IMG/VR virus record: IMGVR_UViG_3300020478_000089
Coordinates: 1-20,295 of that record
Source: a virus
Direction: 5' to 3' (one strand)
DNA: 20,295 bases
Part shown: positions 12,971-19,218 of the stretch, piece after piece
Layout: each line of letters opens with the position of its first letter
Numbering within the stretch: position 1 is the first letter of the stretch
Notes under the pieces: generated by a model
Seen by the model: the letters and a program-made list of their open reading frames with translations, nothing else
Databases searched by the model: none
What the model was told of the DNA's origin: nothing
Translations under genes and position numbers: made by a program

Positions 12971-13834
12971 TTAAAAATCATTAATGTTTTCAATTAGTGA
13001 TTTCAGTTTATAATTCATAAAATACGGTAATAGTTTGGACCTACTAGGTACTTTACAATTCTTATAGCTATTTATAATAGATTTTTCTAGTGATTTTGGT
13101 ATCATAGTAAAGTCTATTAATTTCTTATTCCTATTATAATATTTCTTGGTCTCACTACCCAAAGGTATATCATCAACCTGTGCCCACTCTTCTAATTTCT
13201 TCTTCGTTATAGGGTTTTGTTTCTTCTTCGTTGCAAATACATCATCGGCAGACAAAATGTTAGGAATACCATCACTTCGGTCACCTTTGATTATTTGTTC
13301 GTGTAAATATCTTCTAGGATTATCTTCTTTAACCATAATCTTTTGAATAGGAGAAAACTGAAACACATTTTTAAACTTCTGTAATTGTTTAAAATCCTTA
13401 TCACCCGATATAATAAGGTACTTTTTCTCCTCTTGTAGACCTACAATCACAGCAATTATATCATCTGCTTCTGCGTTGTCTACTGCAACTACTTTGTAAG
13501 GTAAGTTATCAGCAATCTCATCTTTAACTTCTAAAATGATTTTGAACATTAAGTCCCAATCACTTTTGCTTTCTTCTCTACCTTGTCTTCTACTCCATTT
13601 GTAATTAGGAAAGTAATCTCGTCTCCAAGGGTCAGCACTATCACAAGCAAGTACTAAATTATCTCTACCGTATTCATTACCAAACTTTCTAACATAACCT
13701 CTTAATGAATTACAACACATATGCCTAACCATTTCTTTATTAACAACACCTACTTTAGTACCTTTCCAACTTTTCATTGTAATTTGTGCCATAATATTGC
13801 TAATCAATACTTGGTGCATATCTACGATAATCAT
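12971..13834 (-). CDS. rnh: T4 RNase H-like 5' nuclease (FEN family)
   Basis: The 287-residue protein has the acidic clusters of FEN nucleases: D5 in MIIVDMHQVL, CDS with D65, EADD (122-125), SGDKD (143-147) and the helix-turn motif GDRSDGIPN (184-192). T4 RNase H (305 residues) removes RNA primers and adjoining DNA from lagging strands together with gp32, whose gene is also in this window. DNA binding by the basic segment DPWRRDYFPNYKWSRR (68-83) is likely. It starts in a TAATG overlap with the gene upstream. Confidence 0.92.
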   Translation of the reverse strand: MIIVDMHQVLISNIMAQITMKSWKGTKVGVVNKEMVRHMCCNSLRGYVRKFGNEYGRDNLVLACDSADPWRRDYFPNYKWSRRQGREESKSDWDLMFKIILEVKDEIADNLPYKVVAVDNAEADDIIAVIVGLQEEKKYLIISGDKDFKQLQKFKNVFQFSPIQKIMVKEDNPRRYLHEQIIKGDRSDGIPNILSADDVFATKKKQNPITKKKLEEWAQVDDIPLGSETKKYYNRNKKLIDFTMIPKSLEKSIINSYKNCKVPSRSKLLPYFMNYKLKSLIENINDF

Positions 13835-14040
13835 TATTTACCTAATTTATCTTTTCGTCCTAGTGGAAGTTTTTGCCATTTGGTCATTTCAGTACCTTTT
13901 TTAGCAACCCACTCCATATAAACCATACTTTGTTTTACTTTGTTTTGAAAAGATTTAACTGCCTTTTTAAATCCAGATGATTCTATTTCTTCTACTTCTC
14001 CATCATCTTTCCAGAATTTAAATATTCTCATCTTCGCCAT
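13834..14040 (-). CDS. Hypothetical small basic protein, 68 aa
   Basis: Lys-rich throughout (KFWKDDGEVEEIESSGFKKA at about 8-27; ends LPLGRKDKLGK) with no signal or membrane segment. No family recognised. Joined to both neighbours by TAATG overlaps, so it is translated with the FEN nuclease and may assist it, though the sequence itself shows no function. Confidence 0.6.
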   Translation of the reverse strand: MAKMRIFKFWKDDGEVEEIESSGFKKAVKSFQNKVKQSMVYMEWVAKKGTEMTKWQKLPLGRKDKLGK

Positions 14041-14261
14041 TATTTTATATCCGTTCTTACTATATGTTTTCTTAATTCTTTTACAAAAAATTCTATCTTG
14101 TCAATGTATTCAATTAAACTTTTATCTGTAATATATCTTGTCTTCTCTTTTAATTGGTCATATTCTCTTATTGAAATTTGAACCATTGGAGATAAATCTC
14201 TACTACCTTCGTTCTCTAATGTAGCGTCTAAACCTCTTTGTTTGTCATCACTATCCGTCAT
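14040..14261 (-). CDS. Hypothetical small protein, 73 aa
   Basis: An acidic N-terminal part (MTDSDDKQRGLDATLE) is followed by QISIREYDQLKEKTRYITDK and an amphipathic helix YIDKIEFFVKELRKH. The shape suggests a small helical partner protein. No family recognised. It is the first gene after the folded element at 14282-14352, with an AAGGA ribosome site just outside that fold. Confidence 0.6.
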   Translation of the reverse strand: MTDSDDKQRGLDATLENEGSRDLSPMVQISIREYDQLKEKTRYITDKSLIEYIDKIEFFVKELRKHIVRTDIK

Positions 14262-14281
14262 AAAATTTCCTTATTAGTTAT

Positions 14282-14352
14282 TGAGGAAGAGTAGGGCGAG
14301 GTCCACGCTAGCTTTCCTCGCCCTTACAAGCAAACTAATGTTGCCTTCCTCA
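14282..14352 (-). ncRNA. Folded three-way RNA element of unknown function
   Basis: The 101-base gap between two genes holds nested inverted repeats: an outer stem TGAGGAAG/CTTCCTCA (8 bp, 14282-14289 with 14345-14352), an inner stem AGGGCGAGG/CCTCGCCCT (9 bp, 14293-14301 with 14316-14324) and a small GCAA/TTGC arm (14330-14344). It is markedly GC-richer than its surroundings. No U-run follows on the minus strand, so it is not a normal terminator. It may be a processing site, a stabilising 5' structure or a small RNA. Confidence 0.55.
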
Positions 14353-14362
14353 CCTTTAGGTA

Positions 14363-14632
14363 CTATGCTCTATTTGCGTAAGAGTATTGTGTACCGTAAA
14401 GTTTTTTAATACCAGCAGCTATAATAGCTCTAGTAGGAGTTCCAATTCTATATGAAGTACCTTTAACACCTTTGTTAATGTATATCATATGTCCTTGTTC
14501 TCTTAATTTGTCAACCATAGCTCTTGGTGACATAAGGTCAAATCTTGTCCTTAATGTTTTCCAAGATACTGGTTCACCTTTTGACAAAAGGTTTAACACC
14601 TTTTGCGTTTTAGATAATTTGGTTCTAGCCAT
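14363..14632 (-). CDS. Winged-helix-like DNA-binding protein, 89 aa
   Basis: The start at ATG 14632 (MARTKLSK) has an AAAGGAG site; an upstream in-frame ATG at 14668 also has AAAGGAGG, adding MFKFLFNKGEDR, so both may be used. KTQKVLNLLSKGEPVSWKTL (about 8-27) then RFDLMSPRAMVDKLREQGH looks like a helix-turn-helix, followed by a wing with GTSYRIGTP. I recall this protein from marine phages. It may regulate transcription. A palindrome (ACCTTTT-GAC-AAAAGGT, 14575-14591) lies in its own coding region. Confidence 0.75.
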   Translation of the reverse strand: MARTKLSKTQKVLNLLSKGEPVSWKTLRTRFDLMSPRAMVDKLREQGHMIYINKGVKGTSYRIGTPTRAIIAAGIKKLYGTQYSYANRA

Positions 14633-14686
14633 TCTATCTTCTCCTTTATTAAATAAAAATTTAAACATAATTGTTCAAACCTCCTT

Positions 14687-14735
14687 TATTATTTGTTGTG
14701 GCAAATCGCATTATAATGGTTTCCCACAAGCAAAT
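14687..14735 (-). promoter_or_regulatory. Leader hairpin before the winged-helix-like gene
   Basis: In the minus-strand RNA, AUUUG-C-UUGUGG pairs with CCACAACAAAU: eleven pairs with one bulged C, around a 22-base loop that contains the palindrome CATTATAATG. The AAAGGAGG ribosome site begins within a few bases of the stem. It could end the upstream message or control translation. Bounds are approximate. Confidence 0.4.
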
Positions 14736-14739
14736 TCTT

Positions 14740-15318
14740 TTATGCGTTCTCGGGACCTTCGTCATCATCAGGACCTAATGGTACTGGTGGTATTTTATTG
14801 TTATCAAATTCAGGTCCGTCTTTAAAATCAAAGTCTTCCGTAAATTGAAAGAAACCGTGATTACGATTATTTAAATCGTCTGAAATATCTTTATTAATTG
14901 GTTTTGTAGTTTTACTTGTCTCATCACTTATATTACTATATTCTATTCTAGCAGTCACCACACCAGCAGGATTCATACGCAACTTAACAGAAGCATCCAC
15001 AACTTTTTGTATAGGGTGTACCATATTAAATTGTCTATATAATAATCCTCTAATTGAGTCCATAGACATTGCTAAATCTTTTGTAAATACATCTTGTTTT
15101 GTATCTAATCCCATACCAACAAATCGTCTAACTAAATCTAATCCAATCTCATCTGTAGCAGTTTCTACAAATTTAGCGGCCTGATATGCTCTCATCTTTT
15201 TAGCTGCCGTAGGGTCAGTAGGTTTAGGTGGTCGTTTTATTTTATTCTCTGGAAATAAAACAACATTTTTAAACGCATTTTTTGGTTTATCTTTCTTATC
15301 GTCTTTATCGTCTGTCAT
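14740..15318 (-). CDS. Conserved phage protein, 192 aa
   Basis: The N-terminus is Lys/Asp-rich and followed by NVVLFPENKIKRPPKP (18-33). The middle holds AAKFVETATDEIGLDLVRRF and DLAMSMDSIRGLLYRQF, probably helical. The C-terminus is very acidic and Pro-rich, ending PLGPDDDEGPENA. No known domain is recognised; I recall related NVVLFPENKI proteins in marine T4-like phages. The acidic tail is like those that contact DNA-binding partners. It is coupled to the glutaredoxin gene. Confidence 0.7.
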   Translation of the reverse strand: MTDDKDDKKDKPKNAFKNVVLFPENKIKRPPKPTDPTAAKKMRAYQAAKFVETATDEIGLDLVRRFVGMGLDTKQDVFTKDLAMSMDSIRGLLYRQFNMVHPIQKVVDASVKLRMNPAGVVTARIEYSNISDETSKTTKPINKDISDDLNNRNHGFFQFTEDFDFKDGPEFDNNKIPPVPLGPDDDEGPENA

Positions 15319-15584
15319 TATTTGATATTGCCTTTAAAATCTACTAATCCTTCATTATTGTAGTATTCAATTAACTGATTATATCCACCAATCAGTTTTC
15401 CATCTATCTTTATTTGTGGCATTGACCTGACTTTTTTACCTATGTCTTTTATCATATCGTCCACACTATCAAATTCTTCTAACTTCTTCTCAACAAAAGT
15501 GAGACCAAGTCCCTTTAGAAGGGACTTCGCCTTCACGCAATAAACACAATTGTTTTTAGAATATACAATTATATTATTATCCAT
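15318..15584 (-). CDS. grx: Glutaredoxin
   Basis: The start is set at ATG 15584 (MDNNIIVYS), matching the usual beginning of glutaredoxins. The 88-residue protein has the redox centre CVYC (13-16), the cis-proline segment SMPQI (about 55-59) and GGYNQL for glutathione binding. It reduces disulphides and probably supplies ribonucleotide reductase. It overlaps the lipoprotein gene upstream by 8 bases and the next gene by one, consistent with translational coupling in the P6 unit. Confidence 0.92.
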   Translation of the reverse strand: MDNNIIVYSKNNCVYCVKAKSLLKGLGLTFVEKKLEEFDSVDDMIKDIGKKVRSMPQIKIDGKLIGGYNQLIEYYNNEGLVDFKGNIK

Positions 15585-16221
15585 CGTTCTTTTTTTCATC
15601 ACTTGTACTCTCCACATCTTCAAATGCTTTAAGTGCTTTTAGTTTAATTTTATGACTATCAACTACTTCTGCAATTGTGTAATCATACATCTTATTAAAC
15701 TCTCCTAGAGGTAATCTTAAACCAATCCACGCTCTATAATAACCTTTTTTCGTTCTGGTTACTTCCTGAGCAAAGATTTCATATCCTCTAACAGGTGTAT
15801 TTGAAATAACATTAATTAAAGCAGTTTCAACATCTTCAACTACCGTTTTCTGGTTTGTTTTTCCAATCTCGGTAACGAATATTTTTGCTTTCTTATTCAT
15901 TTCACCTGCAACTATATCGGCCATTTCAGCTTTTGCAATTAGTTTTGCTTTCTCAATTGCAAGTTCTAAAGATGGAGATACAGAAGTTCCGACACCATAG
16001 ATACAGACTTTATCGTCATCTTCACTTTTAACGATTGGCTTATTCGCCCACATTGAAATATCGCAATGTTTCTTTTCGTCAAAGTTAGCCATATACCATT
16101 GTGGTACTTCGGTAACTATTTTATCACTCTCCTGTTTTATTTTGTACTTTGTAGAAGAGCAATTTGTAAGTAATACTGCAAACAGCAATACACCTACGGT
16201 CTTCCATATTGATTTATACAT
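15577..16221 (-). CDS. LPP20-type lipoprotein
   Basis: A lipoprotein signal MYKSIWKTVGVLLFAVLLTNC gives lipidated Cys21. The mature protein contains VPQWYMANF, then IYGVGTSVSPSLELAIEKAK (about 73-92) and LIAKAEMADIVAGEM, the pattern of the LPP20 lipoprotein domain known from Gram-negative outer-membrane proteins. The C-terminus is charged. In a phage it may alter the host envelope, for example to exclude other phages, which is speculation. P6 with AAGGAG drives it, and its start overlaps the stop of a 51-residue gene. Confidence 0.8.
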   Translation of the reverse strand: MYKSIWKTVGVLLFAVLLTNCSSTKYKIKQESDKIVTEVPQWYMANFDEKKHCDISMWANKPIVKSEDDDKVCIYGVGTSVSPSLELAIEKAKLIAKAEMADIVAGEMNKKAKIFVTEIGKTNQKTVVEDVETALINVISNTPVRGYEIFAQEVTRTKKGYYRAWIGLRLPLGEFNKMYDYTIAEVVDSHKIKLKALKAFEDVESTSDEKKNDG

Positions 16222-16369
16222 TGTTTTTCACACTCCTTATTACATTATATAATAAATCGCTAAGTTTGTCAATAAGCTGATTGTCTTCTACATAGACAGC
16301 GACTTCGTTAAAAGTCATACCAGTTAACAACATAGCAAGGAGTCCAAGTATAATTAGATTTTTCGTCAT
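16214..16369 (-). CDS. Small exported or membrane protein, 51 aa
   Basis: The frame MTKNLIILGLLAMLLTGMTF has a signal or membrane segment, then EVAVYVEDNQLIDKLSDLLY and ends NNV-TAA. It starts one base after the preceding stop with a GGAG site nearby, and its last eight bases overlap the start of the LPP20 gene. Promoter P6 lies inside its 3' end. No family recognised. The tight fit at both ends supports a real gene. Confidence 0.65.
   Translation of the reverse strand: MTKNLIILGLLAMLLTGMTFNEVAVYVEDNQLIDKLSDLLYNVIRSVKNNV
16244..16272 (-). promoter_or_regulatory. Consensus sigma70 promoter P6
   Basis: TTGACA (16267-16272) and TATAAT (16244-16249) with 17 bases between, inside the 3' end of the 51-residue gene. 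The start is expected near 16237, at the AAGGAG site of the LPP20 gene. The upstream flank GCTTA is shared with P7. Confidence 0.88.
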
Positions 16370-16370
16370 A

Positions 16371-16943
16371 TTATCTTTTCTCCCATTTACCTTCTATCGT
16401 TAAACACGCCGTTCCGAAGGTTTTAAAAGCGTGTGAAGGTTGAGAATACAACCTACAATATTCTGGAGCATTCAAATCTTTATAATAAAAAGCGGCAAAT
16501 AGTTCCCAATAACCAGGTTTCTTTGCCTTTTCAAGTTCAATTTGTTTTTCCAGTTCTGCAATTTTTTCCTTGTCTGTTTTACCGTGTTCGGTATCAGCAC
16601 ACTCCATAATTTCTTCCTTGATTATATCTCCATTATCAAGTTCTCTTATAACAATCTTAATAAAACACCATTGACCGTCTCTTTCAAATCTGTCTAGTGT
16701 AGTTTCTTTTAAAATCTTTTTCTTCTCGTTATCAGTTAATAGTTTTAATTTCGCCTGTACCTTTTCGTGTACTTCATTAACATAAATGACATCAACAGGT
16801 GCCGAATTAACTTGCATAATTTCACCTTCTTCGGGTTTAACTTTTTTCATAACCCAAGTAGGTTCATTTGCCCCAGCGGTAATCGCCATTAAAGACATTA
16901 ACATTAAAAATAATACTACGAATATTATAGTTCTCGGATTCAT
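16371..16943 (-). CDS. Exported protein with C-terminal 17-kDa-antigen-like motif, 190 aa
   Basis: The start at ATG 16943 has GGAGAAAAG and overlaps the upstream stop as ATGA. A signal peptide (MNPRTIIFVVLFLMLMSLMA...AGA) is likely cleaved before NEPTW. A charged helical part (KIAELEKQIELEKAK) follows, and the end reads FGTACLTIEGKWEKR. The same FGTxC-x5-G-x-W-x0-1-EKR ending occurs in the gene just upstream, which suggests a shared domain. No full family assignment. Confidence 0.75.
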   Translation of the reverse strand: MNPRTIIFVVLFLMLMSLMAITAGANEPTWVMKKVKPEEGEIMQVNSAPVDVIYVNEVHEKVQAKLKLLTDNEKKKILKETTLDRFERDGQWCFIKIVIRELDNGDIIKEEIMECADTEHGKTDKEKIAELEKQIELEKAKKPGYWELFAAFYYKDLNAPEYCRLYSQPSHAFKTFGTACLTIEGKWEKR

Positions 16944-17467
16944 CTTTTCTCCACCCAACGACCATCTGGCATTTGGCAAACGGTTCCAAATCTCGTATCA
17001 ACATATTGATTTCCAATACCAACTACTGGCCAGTTTGATTTAATATTAAAATTACTTTCATATTCTTTGCATATTAATGGACCTTGTACATAACTTCTAT
17101 TAATCTTAATCGTTCCATTATTTCCTGACTTCGTACTATACCAATTAGTATAACTAGCACTTGAAGGACCGTTATTCAAATGGTCAACAAATACTGCCTG
17201 GTGTAAATCGTAATCACTATTATACATTATATCTGCACCAACAAAGGCACCTATTACTGCACAACCAGCGGCAACATATGGGTCTGTCCCAATAAGTTCA
17301 ATACACGCACCAGCACCAGTAGCACCACCTAGGACAACTCCTAAATGACTTCTAGTGAATTTGTAATTTGGTGTTTCTTCACTAACATTAACATTAACTT
17401 GTTTTGTACTACTACAAGCAGTTAATAAACTAATTAGTAAAATCAAAATTATTCTGTCTAATTTCAT
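16940..17467 (-). CDS. 17-kDa surface-antigen-like lipoprotein
   Basis: The start is placed at ATG 17467; a GTG farther upstream is possible. MKLDRIILILLISLLTAC gives lipidated Cys18. A glycine-zipper region follows (LGVVLGGATGAGACIELIGT and GCAVIGAFVGADI), and the C-terminus (ICKEYES...RFGTVCQMPDGRWVEKR) matches the RTVCQxPDGxW ending of the rickettsial 17-kDa antigen family. It should anchor in the outer membrane. Such proteins are typical of Alphaproteobacteria, so the gene was probably taken from a host. It overlaps the upstream gene by 38 bases. Confidence 0.8.
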   Translation of the reverse strand: MKLDRIILILLISLLTACSSTKQVNVNVSEETPNYKFTRSHLGVVLGGATGAGACIELIGTDPYVAAGCAVIGAFVGADIMYNSDYDLHQAVFVDHLNNGPSSASYTNWYSTKSGNNGTIKINRSYVQGPLICKEYESNFNIKSNWPVVGIGNQYVDTRFGTVCQMPDGRWVEKR

Positions 17468-17636
17468 CACAAACTTTCTTTTGGTTTTCACTTAATATTA
17501 CAGCAAAATCGTTTTGTGTATTATCAACAACAAATCTTTCTGCCATTTTTACATCTGTCCACCAAACCTGTGCCCTAGCGGATACAGGTCTGATTAGAAA
17601 AGTACCATCGTTGGCACTAGTTAATTGAAAATCCAT
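17430..17636 (-). CDS. Hypothetical protein, 68 aa
   Basis: Begins MDFQLTSANDGTFLIRPVSA and contains AQVWWTDVKMAERFVVDN. No signal or membrane segment and one cysteine. No family recognised. It is joined to the exported-protein gene upstream by a TAATG overlap and overlaps the lipoprotein gene downstream. Confidence 0.6.
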   Translation of the reverse strand: MDFQLTSANDGTFLIRPVSARAQVWWTDVKMAERFVVDNTQNDFAVILSENQKKVCDEIRQNNFDFTN

Positions 17637-17890
17637 TAGTTCTTAACTCCAAATAACGATTTCAATTGTGCCCAATTTTGAGCAGTTTGAGTCTTCATTT
17701 CTGCCCAAGATTCTTTTTGATAAGCTTTTGTTTTCTCAACTTCACTTGTCAAAAAATTTGATACATTTGACGGAATATTAAAAACTGCTGTTTTAACTTC
17801 TGTAAATGTATAAGTCTTTTGTTCTTCTGCAATTACATTACTCATCATAACTCCAAGTAATATTACACATAATATAAGTATCTTATTCAT
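17636..17890 (-). CDS. Small exported protein, 84 aa
   Basis: A clear signal peptide, MNKILILCVILLGVMMSNVIA, precedes a helical mature part with SNVSNFLTSEVEKTKAYQKE and AQNWAQLKSLFG. The mature domain is amphipathic and Gln/Lys-rich, so it is probably periplasmic. No family recognised. It sits in the exported-protein cluster behind P7. Confidence 0.65.
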   Translation of the reverse strand: MNKILILCVILLGVMMSNVIAEEQKTYTFTEVKTAVFNIPSNVSNFLTSEVEKTKAYQKESWAEMKTQTAQNWAQLKSLFGVKN

Positions 17891-17892
17891 AA

Positions 17893-18129
17893 CTATATCT
17901 TCTTTCCCATTGTATTAAAATCGGCCTTATCAACTATCTGATAATTGCCTTTGTTATATGCAACGCCAATTGTCTTGCCTTCAGGAAGTACTACTTTTGG
18001 CATTGCTTTTTTAGTAGCATATCCTGGTATTCTATCACTTGTTGGTATAGAATTTCTGTTATCCGAATTATAATTAGGCAAAGGAAAACCTGTAAGTTTA
18101 TCTCTATCTAATTTACCGTATTTACCCAT
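17893..18129 (-). CDS. Hypothetical basic protein, 78 aa
   Basis: The start is ATG 18129 (MGKYGKLDRDKLTGFP), whose ATGGGTAA overlaps the preceding stop. A Pro/Asn-rich middle (LPNYNSDNRNSIPTSDRIPG) is likely disordered; a compact end follows with VVLPEGKTIGVAYNKGNYQI. No signal peptide or family recognised. The longer frame reaching 18156 would overlap the upstream gene more. Confidence 0.6.
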   Translation of the reverse strand: MGKYGKLDRDKLTGFPLPNYNSDNRNSIPTSDRIPGYATKKAMPKVVLPEGKTIGVAYNKGNYQIVDKADFNTMGKKI

Positions 18130-18442
18130 TAGCTTTTTCTTCTTTGTCAGGTCCATATTGGTCTATTTCGTGTTGTTGTTGTTCTGCATAAGTTCTACCA
18201 AATACCGTCTTATAAAAATGGTCTCTAGGATTTGGACTTGACCACGCAAGAATTAAATTATCAAATTGTTTTTGTGTAATCCCAATTTGTCTCATAGCAC
18301 TAGGATGTTCTTTTTTAAGAGATTTCATTTCTTTTAAAAACTTAATACGATTGTCGTATTTCTCTTTCTTACCTTTTTGGTCTTTGATGGTAGCCGTTTT
18401 AAACTCACTAAACATCATTTCTTTTGTATATGTAAATGTCAT
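18122..18442 (-). CDS. Hypothetical protein, 106 aa, first gene behind P7
   Basis: A charged, helical protein: KGKKEKYDNRIKFLKEMKSL (23-42) followed by HPSAMRQIGITQKQFDNLIL, which may form a small helix-turn-helix-like bundle. The C-terminal YAEQQQHEIDQYGPDKEEKA is polar. No family recognised. A good GAGAGAGGTG ribosome site precedes it, about 23 bases after the predicted P7 start. Confidence 0.65.
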   Translation of the reverse strand: MTFTYTKEMMFSEFKTATIKDQKGKKEKYDNRIKFLKEMKSLKKEHPSAMRQIGITQKQFDNLILAWSSPNPRDHFYKTVFGRTYAEQQQHEIDQYGPDKEEKANG

Positions 18443-18471
18443 ATTATTGCACCTCTCTCATTGTTATTACT

Positions 18472-18500
18472 ATAATACTATAAAACCCTTATATTGTCAA
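18472..18500 (-). promoter_or_regulatory. Sigma70-type promoter P7
   Basis: TTGACA (18495-18500) and TATTAT (18472-18477), spacer 17 bases, inside the end of the 51-codon frame. The upstream GCTTA flank is identical to P6. Expected start near 18465, with GAGAGAGGTG in the leader. Confidence 0.8.
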
Positions 18501-18633
18501 TAAGCGGATTTATCGCATAATTACACCCTTTTTTACTCATTTTGACCGTCATAGGGCGGTGTATAGGGCGATTTCCACCACCTTGCGATACTTGTATCAC
18601 CCTAAATATACTACTTTTAGTTGTATTTCTCAT
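18478..18633 (-). CDS. Possible small basic protein, 51 aa
   Basis: The frame MRNTTKSSIFRVIQVSQGGG...NIRVL starts in a TAATG overlap with the upstream gene and ends inside promoter P7. It is strongly basic and contains one cysteine (MSKKGCNYAI). It is richer in G/C-containing codons (TCG, GCG, CCG, CGC) than its neighbours, and carries a direct repeat ATAGGGCG (plus-strand 18551-18558 and 18563-18570). It may instead be a non-coding spacer. No family recognised. Confidence 0.45.
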   Translation of the reverse strand: MRNTTKSSIFRVIQVSQGGGNRPIHRPMTVKMSKKGCNYAINPLIDNIRVL

Positions 18634-18869
18634 TATCTAATAGGGTCGTTTGCAAGTTCTCCGACAGGTATTTTACTATCATACTCTTTTTTCATAGTCT
18701 TTTCAAATAAATCTAACTCATCTTCTTTCTTTGATTTCCAAGTTCTCAAATCATCTAAAACATCATCAATACCTGATTTCAGTTTATCTGTATCATTTGA
18801 ACATTTGGCATTATCAAGTTTATCAATGGCTACATTTAAATTATCAATTGCTTCAATTGTCTCAATCAT
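18633..18869 (-). CDS. Hypothetical acidic helical protein, 78 aa
   Basis: MIETIEAIDNLNVAIDKLDN followed by DDVLDDLRTWKSKKEDELDL forms a heptad-like helical protein that probably makes a coiled coil. It has a single cysteine in DNAKCSND. The ribosome site AAGGAGGA is strong, suggesting high expression. No family recognised. Confidence 0.65.
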   Translation of the reverse strand: MIETIEAIDNLNVAIDKLDNAKCSNDTDKLKSGIDDVLDDLRTWKSKKEDELDLFEKTMKKEYDSKIPVGELANDPIR

Positions 18870-18879
18870 AATATCCTCC

Positions 18880-19218
18880 TTAAAAAATCTTTATCATAAT
18901 TATTGTTTGCATAACTAACAATATAATTGGAAGTATTGTTCTTACCAATTCTAATTTGTGGTTATGTTTATCTAATTCTCTTTCTAACCAATCTCTCTTA
19001 TGTATTTCAATACCTACTTTATCTTTTAATTGTAGTTCATCATACCATTTAAATAATATTTGTTTTGCTTTATTAAAATTACTAGTACCTGAAGTTTTAA
19101 CCAGTTGATTACCTTGAATAAAAGTACGACCAACCCAGGTAGTCATTTTAGTACCTTCTTTAGTTCTTACATAAATGTGTAGTTTGCCGTCTTTAAAATG
19201 TTTTAATTTTCTATTCAT
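18880..19218 (-). CDS. Integrase-N-like domain with C-terminal membrane anchor, 112 aa
   Basis: The start at ATG 19218 makes an ATGA overlap with the gene upstream. The first half (KLHIYVRTKEGTK, then WVGRTFIQGNQLVKTSGTSN and FNKAKQILFKWYDEL) resembles the N-terminal beta-sheet and first core-binding helix of tyrosine recombinases. No catalytic domain follows; instead there is a charged helix and a membrane segment (TILPIILLVMQTIIMIKIF). It is not an integrase remnant with a frameshift, because the frame ends cleanly. Function unknown. Confidence 0.55.
   Translation of the reverse strand: MNRKLKHFKDGKLHIYVRTKEGTKMTTWVGRTFIQGNQLVKTSGTSNFNKAKQILFKWYDELQLKDKVGIEIHKRDWLERELDKHNHKLELVRTILPIILLVMQTIIMIKIF

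Noticed and set aside
13069-13076. TATAAATA on the minus strand inside the FEN nuclease gene
   Set aside because: Internal to the coding sequence, followed by a non-virion gene; treated as chance.
18559-18918. 119-codon plus-strand reading frame
   Set aside because: Antisense to the 78-residue helical gene that has an AAGGAGGA site; Ser/Ile-rich shadow.
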